This document shows positions 39,348-42,936 of a stretch of 42,936 nt of DNA, one piece after another. Under the pieces are notes generated by a model. That model was not told the origin of the DNA, ran no database searches, and saw only the letters and a list, made by a program, of their open reading frames with translations. The stretch is from Rickettsiales bacterium (GTDB lineage Bacteria > Pseudomonadota > Alphaproteobacteria > Rickettsiales > Rickettsiaceae): assembly GCA_002402195.1 (NCBI GenBank), contig NVVL01000004.1, positions 1-42,936 of the forward strand, in the 5' to 3' direction. The position numbers and the translations under genes are program-made. The number at the start of each line of letters is the position of its first letter. The stretch's first letter is position 1.

Positions 39348-39353
39348 ATTAAC

Positions 39354-39387
39354 TATATGGGAACATAGCTGAATATATTCCCATATA
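39354..39387 (+). terminator. hairpin after the LpoA-like gene, weak terminator candidate
   Basis: A perfect 10-bp stem TATATGGGAA (39354-39363) / TTCCCATATA (39378-39387) with a 14-nt loop lies 6 nt after the stop. It is followed by AATAAAAA and not by Ts, so it may protect the mRNA end instead of terminating. The remaining gap to 39570 has a loose repeat of CTCACCCGTC (near 39419 and 39465) and no gene. Confidence 0.4.
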
Positions 39388-39570
39388 AATAAAAATGGCT
39401 TACAACAAATTACCCCCCCTCACCCGTCAAGGAGCAAAACCCAACGCCTTCAAGTGCAAGCTCTTCACCCGTCCCAAGCAGCATAAACACCCGATTTCAA
39501 AGATTTTTTTGCAAAAATCCCTTAAATTCCTTGCATCCTTTTGCGATATCACTATTATCTCAAGCTAATT

Positions 39571-40857
39571 ATGACTCTAATTAATCATGTAGGGACGATG
39601 AGAAAAATAGTAATATCTGGAATGATAGGTAACGCTCTTGAATGGTATGATTATGCATTATATGCACAATTTTCTTACATAATAGCTTCAAAGTTTTTTC
39701 CCCCAAGCGAATTTACCGACATATTAACTTTCGCCGTGTTTGCATGCGGATTCGTCGTGAGACCCATTGGTGGTATTTTGTTTGGACATATTGGTGATCG
39801 CTATGGGCGGAAGATGGCGTTGGTGCTTGGCATACTCCTTATGGCTATTCCAACAGCCGGCATAGGACTGCTTCCTTCTTATGACTCAATTGGTATTGCA
39901 GCGCCAATAATTCTGGTGTTAATTAGGCTTGTGCAAGGGTTTTCGCTTGGTGGTGAGTTTAGCGGATGTATTGCATATATAGTCGAACACTCCCCCGCAG
40001 ATAAGCGCGGACTTGCTGGGAGCGCCTCGTTTGTGAGCATGTGCCTTGGGATGCTGCTTGGGCTTATTGTTGCTAATGTGTTTACATATGTTTTGTCAGA
40101 AGAAGATCTGCTTTCATGGGGCTGGAGAGTGCCGTTTGTGGCTGGTTTGTTCATCGGTTTGGTTGGTTTATATATCAGATCGCACCTGTCTGAGAGCCCT
40201 ATTTATAAGGCAGCAAAGGCGCAAGGGGCTTTGTCTAGAACTCCGCTCAGGGAAACTTTGACAAAATATTGGCGCGAGGTGCTGATTGCGATTACTATTT
40301 ATATTAATGTTACAGCGCCGTTTTATACGACAACTGTGTTCATTAAAAACTACATGCAAACTCTTGGATATGCTAATGAGCAAGGGTCGCTGGTTTGCGC
40401 ACTTATATTGATTACGCTCATTATAACATTCCCGATATCTGCTCATATATCTGATAAAATCGGTAGAAAGCCTGTGATTGTCTGGGCTAGTGTTGCGCTT
40501 GTGATAATGATATATCCTATCTTCCTGGCACTGCATTCTATGAATTATGTGATTGCGATATTGTCTCAGGTGCTATTTGCTGCTATAGTGGGTGTGTATA
40601 TGGGGCCAGTTCCGACATTGCTTGTCGAACTATTCCCAACACGAGTTAGATTTACAGGTGTTGCAATTTCGTATAATTTAAGCGCTGCGATCTTTGGTGG
40701 AACTGCCCCTATGGTGGGCGCTGCTTTGTATCAATTTACGGGAGAGCAGATTTCGCTGGCTTATTATTTAACCGGGCTTGCGTTCTTTTGCCTTTGCACT
40801 TTGTATTTCTATAAGGAAACATATAGGAATGATTTAGCAGGCGATTATAATACATGA
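39571..40857 (+). CDS. MFS transporter of the ProP / metabolite:H+ symporter type
   Basis: A 428-residue inner-membrane transporter with 12 membrane segments. Seen: [16 protein letters not shown] in helix 1, [14 protein letters not shown] in the helix 2-3 loop (MFS motif A), [20 protein letters not shown] helix 4 ([14 protein letters not shown]), [13 protein letters not shown] in the second half, and [16 protein letters not shown]. These place it in the ProP/ShiA group, which is expanded in Rickettsiales; the substrate is unknown. The start is uncertain. ATG 39571 is given, and ATG 39598 ([12 protein letters not shown]), with AGGG close upstream, is a good alternative. It overlaps queH by ATGA. 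Confidence 0.92.
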   Translation: MTLINHVGTMRKIVISGMIGNALEWYDYALYAQFSYIIASKFFPPSEFTDILTFAVFACGFVVRPIGGILFGHIGDRYGRKMALVLGILLMAIPTAGIGLLPSYDSIGIAAPIILVLIRLVQGFSLGGEFSGCIAYIVEHSPADKRGLAGSASFVSMCLGMLLGLIVANVFTYVLSEEDLLSWGWRVPFVAGLFIGLVGLYIRSHLSESPIYKAAKAQGALSRTPLRETLTKYWREVLIAITIYINVTAPFYTTTVFIKNYMQTLGYANEQGSLVCALILITLIITFPISAHISDKIGRKPVIVWASVALVIMIYPIFLALHSMNYVIAILSQVLFAAIVGVYMGPVPTLLVELFPTRVRFTGVAISYNLSAAIFGGTAPMVGAALYQFTGEQISLAYYLTGLAFFCLCTLYFYKETYRNDLAGDYNT

Positions 40858-41528
40858 ATGATAATATTTTCGAGGTTCCAGAGGGAGAGAATAAAGTGCT
40901 CATGCATTCGTGCTGCGCGCCGTGCTCTGGACCTTTGATCGAAAAAATAGTTAATGATGGGATTGACCTTACCATCTTTTTCTATAATCCTAATATCCAC
41001 CCTAAGAAAGAATATGAAATTCGTAAGCAAGAAAATATCCGCTTTGCTGAAAAACTAGGCCTTGCTTTTGTTGATGCGGATTATGACGTACAAAACTGGT
41101 TCTCCCGGGCAAAAGGCATGGAGCGCGACCCCGAACGTGGCAGAAGATGTACCATGTGTTTTGATATGAGATTTGAACGTACTGCCCTTTATGCTAAGGA
41201 AAATGATTTTAAAATCTTCACCAGTTCGCTTGGCATTTCGCGCTGGAAGAATATGGAGCAGATCAATGAATGCGGCGTGCGTGCGGCATCCCATTATCCC
41301 GGTACGACATATTGGACGTTTAATTGGCGGAAAAATGGCGGGAGCGCCCGTATGTATGAGCTTGCCAAAGAGGAAGAATTCTATAAGCAAGAATATTGCG
41401 GATGCATCTATTCCCTGCGTGATACTAATGATTGGCGCGTGAAGAATGACCGCAGCGAAATCGCAATTGGTGAAGAGTTTTATAGAGAAAAGCTCCAAAA
41501 TACAGAGAAAACCTCTCAAAACTCCTAA
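40854..41528 (+). CDS. queH: epoxyqueuosine reductase QueH
   Basis: Catalyses the last step to queuosine in certain tRNAs, replacing the cobalamin-dependent QueG. The protein has 224 residues. Seen: the N-terminal HSCCAPC at 18-24 (C20, C21, C24), FFYNPNIHP, the [10 protein letters not shown] motif with C99 and C102, [12 protein letters not shown], and CGC at 182-184. These Cys residues fit the iron-sulfur cluster and metal ligands of the DUF208/QueH family. Its ATG overlaps the MFS stop, and truB begins 2 nt after its stop, so the three are cotranscribed and translation is probably coupled. It groups with another tRNA-modifying enzyme. Confidence 0.95.
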   Translation: MNDNIFEVPEGENKVLMHSCCAPCSGPLIEKIVNDGIDLTIFFYNPNIHPKKEYEIRKQENIRFAEKLGLAFVDADYDVQNWFSRAKGMERDPERGRRCTMCFDMRFERTALYAKENDFKIFTSSLGISRWKNMEQINECGVRAASHYPGTTYWTFNWRKNGGSARMYELAKEEEFYKQEYCGCIYSLRDTNDWRVKNDRSEIAIGEEFYREKLQNTEKTSQNS

Positions 41529-41529
41529 A

Positions 41530-42531
41530 ATGAGTGACTCCCATGATTTTCCAACTACAGACAAGCCGCACAAAATGAACAATTCCTCAAGCTCAGATAA
41601 ACCTCCCCAAATGAGTAACTCCTCAAGCTCAGATAACCTCCGCAAAACGAGCGGCTGGCTGAATATATACAAACCACGCGGGATTAGCTCGGCAAAGGCT
41701 GTGTCCTTGATCAAACGGGCATTTCGGGGGAGTAAAATTGGTCACACAGGCACTCTGGATCTGGAGGCAGAAGGCGTGCTTCCTATTGCCATTGGCGAGG
41801 CGACAAAGCTTGTCAGCATATTGATTGACGCAAAAAAACGCTATAATTTTACCGTTAAATTCGGCGCAAAAACCGATACGGCAGACAGCGCCGGCAAGGT
41901 GATAGAAACCAGCAATCATATACCAAGCGAGGAGGAATGCCACAAGATTTGCAGCCAATTTATTGGCAAGGTAGAGCAAATCCCTCCTGCATATTCTGCG
42001 CTTAAGGTGAACGGCCAGCGCGCATATAAGCTAGCGCGCGCGGGGGAAGAAGTGAAACTTGCCAAAAGATGCATAACGATATATGACTTAAAATGCACAA
42101 GCTATGACCACGAAGCCCAGACAGCAAGCTATGTTTGCGACTGTTCGAAAGGAACATATATACGCACACTTGCGGAAGATATATCTTTATCCTTGCAAAG
42201 TTTGGGATTTGTGTTACAATTACGGCGTCTTAAAGTTGGAATGTTTGATGCGGCTAGCGCTGTTGATATTTCTGACTATATGACAATAGATTTTGCAGAG
42301 GCAACTGCTTTTTTGCAAAATAAATGCTTGAAGATTGAAGATGTGCTAGACGACATCCCGGTGCTTGAAGCAAGCGAGTCTCAAACTCAGAAAATACGCT
42401 TTGGTCAGAATTGTCAATTTGAGGACGACCAGGATTATGATTTGGTTTGGGTCAGACATAATAGCCGAATTGTTGCTATTGGAAGCTTGCTGTCGAATAA
42501 CTTCAAATCATCAAGAGTTTTTAATTTATAA
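41530..42531 (+). CDS. truB: tRNA pseudouridine-55 synthase TruB
   Basis: Makes pseudouridine 55 in the T loop of tRNAs; 333 residues. Seen: GWLNIYKPRGISSAKAV at 42-58, catalytic D77 in GHTGTLDLEAEGVLPIAIG, PPAYSALKVNGQRAYKLAR, and GTYIRTLAEDI. Residues 1-41 are an unusual Ser/Asp/Lys-rich extension of three Met-initiated repeat units (starts at 41530, 41575 and 41611), so the true start is uncertain. 41530 is chosen because it directly follows the queH stop; no strong Shine-Dalgarno sequence marks any of the three. The C-terminal 100 residues are less conserved. rpsO follows in 16 nt. Confidence 0.95.
   Translation: MSDSHDFPTTDKPHKMNNSSSSDKPPQMSNSSSSDNLRKTSGWLNIYKPRGISSAKAVSLIKRAFRGSKIGHTGTLDLEAEGVLPIAIGEATKLVSILIDAKKRYNFTVKFGAKTDTADSAGKVIETSNHIPSEEECHKICSQFIGKVEQIPPAYSALKVNGQRAYKLARAGEEVKLAKRCITIYDLKCTSYDHEAQTASYVCDCSKGTYIRTLAEDISLSLQSLGFVLQLRRLKVGMFDAASAVDISDYMTIDFAEATAFLQNKCLKIEDVLDDIPVLEASESQTQKIRFGQNCQFEDDQDYDLVWVRHNSRIVAIGSLLSNNFKSSRVFNL
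41575..41646 (+). repeat. 36-bp in-frame tandem repeat in the truB 5' end
   Basis: Units 41575-41610 and 41611-41646 share AT-CCTCAAGCTCAGATAA and both begin with ATG. A third, more diverged 45-bp unit (41530-41574) precedes them. They code for Met-Asn/Ser-Asn-Ser-Ser-Ser-Ser-Asp type dodecapeptides. Confidence 0.85.
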
Positions 42532-42547
42532 ATGAAGGAGAATGACG

Positions 42548-42817
42548 ATGTCGATTACACAAAAACGCAAAACTGATCTTATAAAGGAATATGCCACAGT
42601 GGCAAATGACACAGGTTCAGTGGAAGTACAATGTGCAGTTCTAACTGAAAGAATAAAAAACCTAACTGATCACTTGAAAGAAAACTTTAAGGATTTCTCT
42701 TCAAGAAGAGGTCTTCTGATCCTAGTCGGACGCAGACGCAGTTTGCTTAGCTACCTAAAAAAGCAAAGCACTGACAGATACGCCGTTCTAATCGCAAAGC
42801 TAGGTCTAAGAAAATAG
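42548..42817 (+). CDS. rpsO: 30S ribosomal protein S15
   Basis: An early 16S rRNA central-domain binder, 89 residues. Seen: [27 protein letters not shown] and the highly conserved [21 protein letters not shown], ending AKLGLRK. The ATG at 42548 is preferred over one two codons upstream, because GGAG is 7 nt away. It is last in MFS-queH-truB-rpsO, with a strong terminator behind it. The usual neighbour pnp is not seen in the remaining 119 bases. Confidence 0.98.
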   Translation: MSITQKRKTDLIKEYATVANDTGSVEVQCAVLTERIKNLTDHLKENFKDFSSRRGLLILVGRRRSLLSYLKKQSTDRYAVLIAKLGLRK

Positions 42818-42843
42818 CGTATAAACGCAAATCATCCCTATAG

Positions 42844-42878
42844 AAAACGAGTTCCAGTAAATTTGGAGCTCGTTTTTT
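42844..42878 (+). terminator. rho-independent terminator after rpsO
   Basis: A 13-bp stem with one G-T pair (42844-42856 / 42864-42876) and a 7-nt loop is followed by a short T run (six Ts at 42873-42878). It starts 27 nt after the rpsO stop. Confidence 0.92.
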
Positions 42879-42890
42879 CTATACTCTTTT

Positions 42891-42936
42891 AGAAGCTTCG
42901 CGGGCAGGCCTAGAATATCTCGTATTTTTAGAGATT
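42891..42936 (+). repeat. dispersed intergenic repeat, copy 3, cut by window edge
   Basis: Begins AGAAGCTTCG 12 nt after the rpsO terminator and continues CAGGCCTAGAATATCTCG to TATTTTTAGAGATT, where the window ends. It agrees with copy 2 (19695-19740) at all but a few of 46 positions and has the same order terminator-then-repeat. Confidence 0.85.

Overview
The window reads as chromosome of an obligate intracellular alphaproteobacterium of the order Rickettsiales. Placement below order is uncertain; a Midichloria- or Jidaibacter-like lineage would fit. Four things point there. There is a non-mitochondrial ATP/ADP translocase (6838-8367). The isocitrate dehydrogenase is the long form with a C-terminal extension. 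A CtrA cell-cycle regulator is present. The block rpsL-rpsG-fusA-tRNA-Trp-secE-nusG-rplKAJL-rpoBC lacks tuf, which is the arrangement known from Rickettsia prowazekii. The sequence is AT-rich overall, but the genes at 13.4-15.5 kb look richer in GC.

Left part (1-11 kb). After a tRNA-Met cut by the edge come rpsI-rplM, an MFS transporter, a cyclic-nucleotide-binding/CPBP-protease fusion and a hybrid histidine kinase with an MHYT sensor, all on the minus strand. The plus strand then carries the ATP/ADP translocase, a lone biotin synthase and isocitrate dehydrogenase. This suggests import of host nucleotides combined with retention of one biotin step and the TCA cycle.

Middle part (11-21.4 kb). 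A large helical-repeat protein ends in a possible RelE-like domain. Next are a glutathionyl-hydroquinone reductase and a thioredoxin-reductase-like ferredoxin-NADP reductase in one operon. CtrA follows, with an array of degenerate ~23-bp repeats downstream of it, then SecB and dCTP deaminase. A beta-barrel porin and a hipBA toxin-antitoxin operon with a long dyad operator close the section.

Right part (21.6-42.9 kb). The str-rpo superoperon runs on the minus strand from a good promoter at 36.57-36.60 kb down to rpoC. Beyond the promoter lie a PAP2 phosphatase, the divergent pair rsmI / LpoA-like lipoprotein, a ProP-type MFS transporter, and queH-truB-rpsO.

Repeats are the least explained layer. 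A dispersed intergenic element starting AGAAGCTACG occurs at 11052, 19695 and 42891, twice directly behind a terminator, and shorter pieces follow other genes. Short tandem duplications also sit in frame inside four proteins: the kinase tail, the ferredoxin reductase, TruB and the helical-repeat protein.
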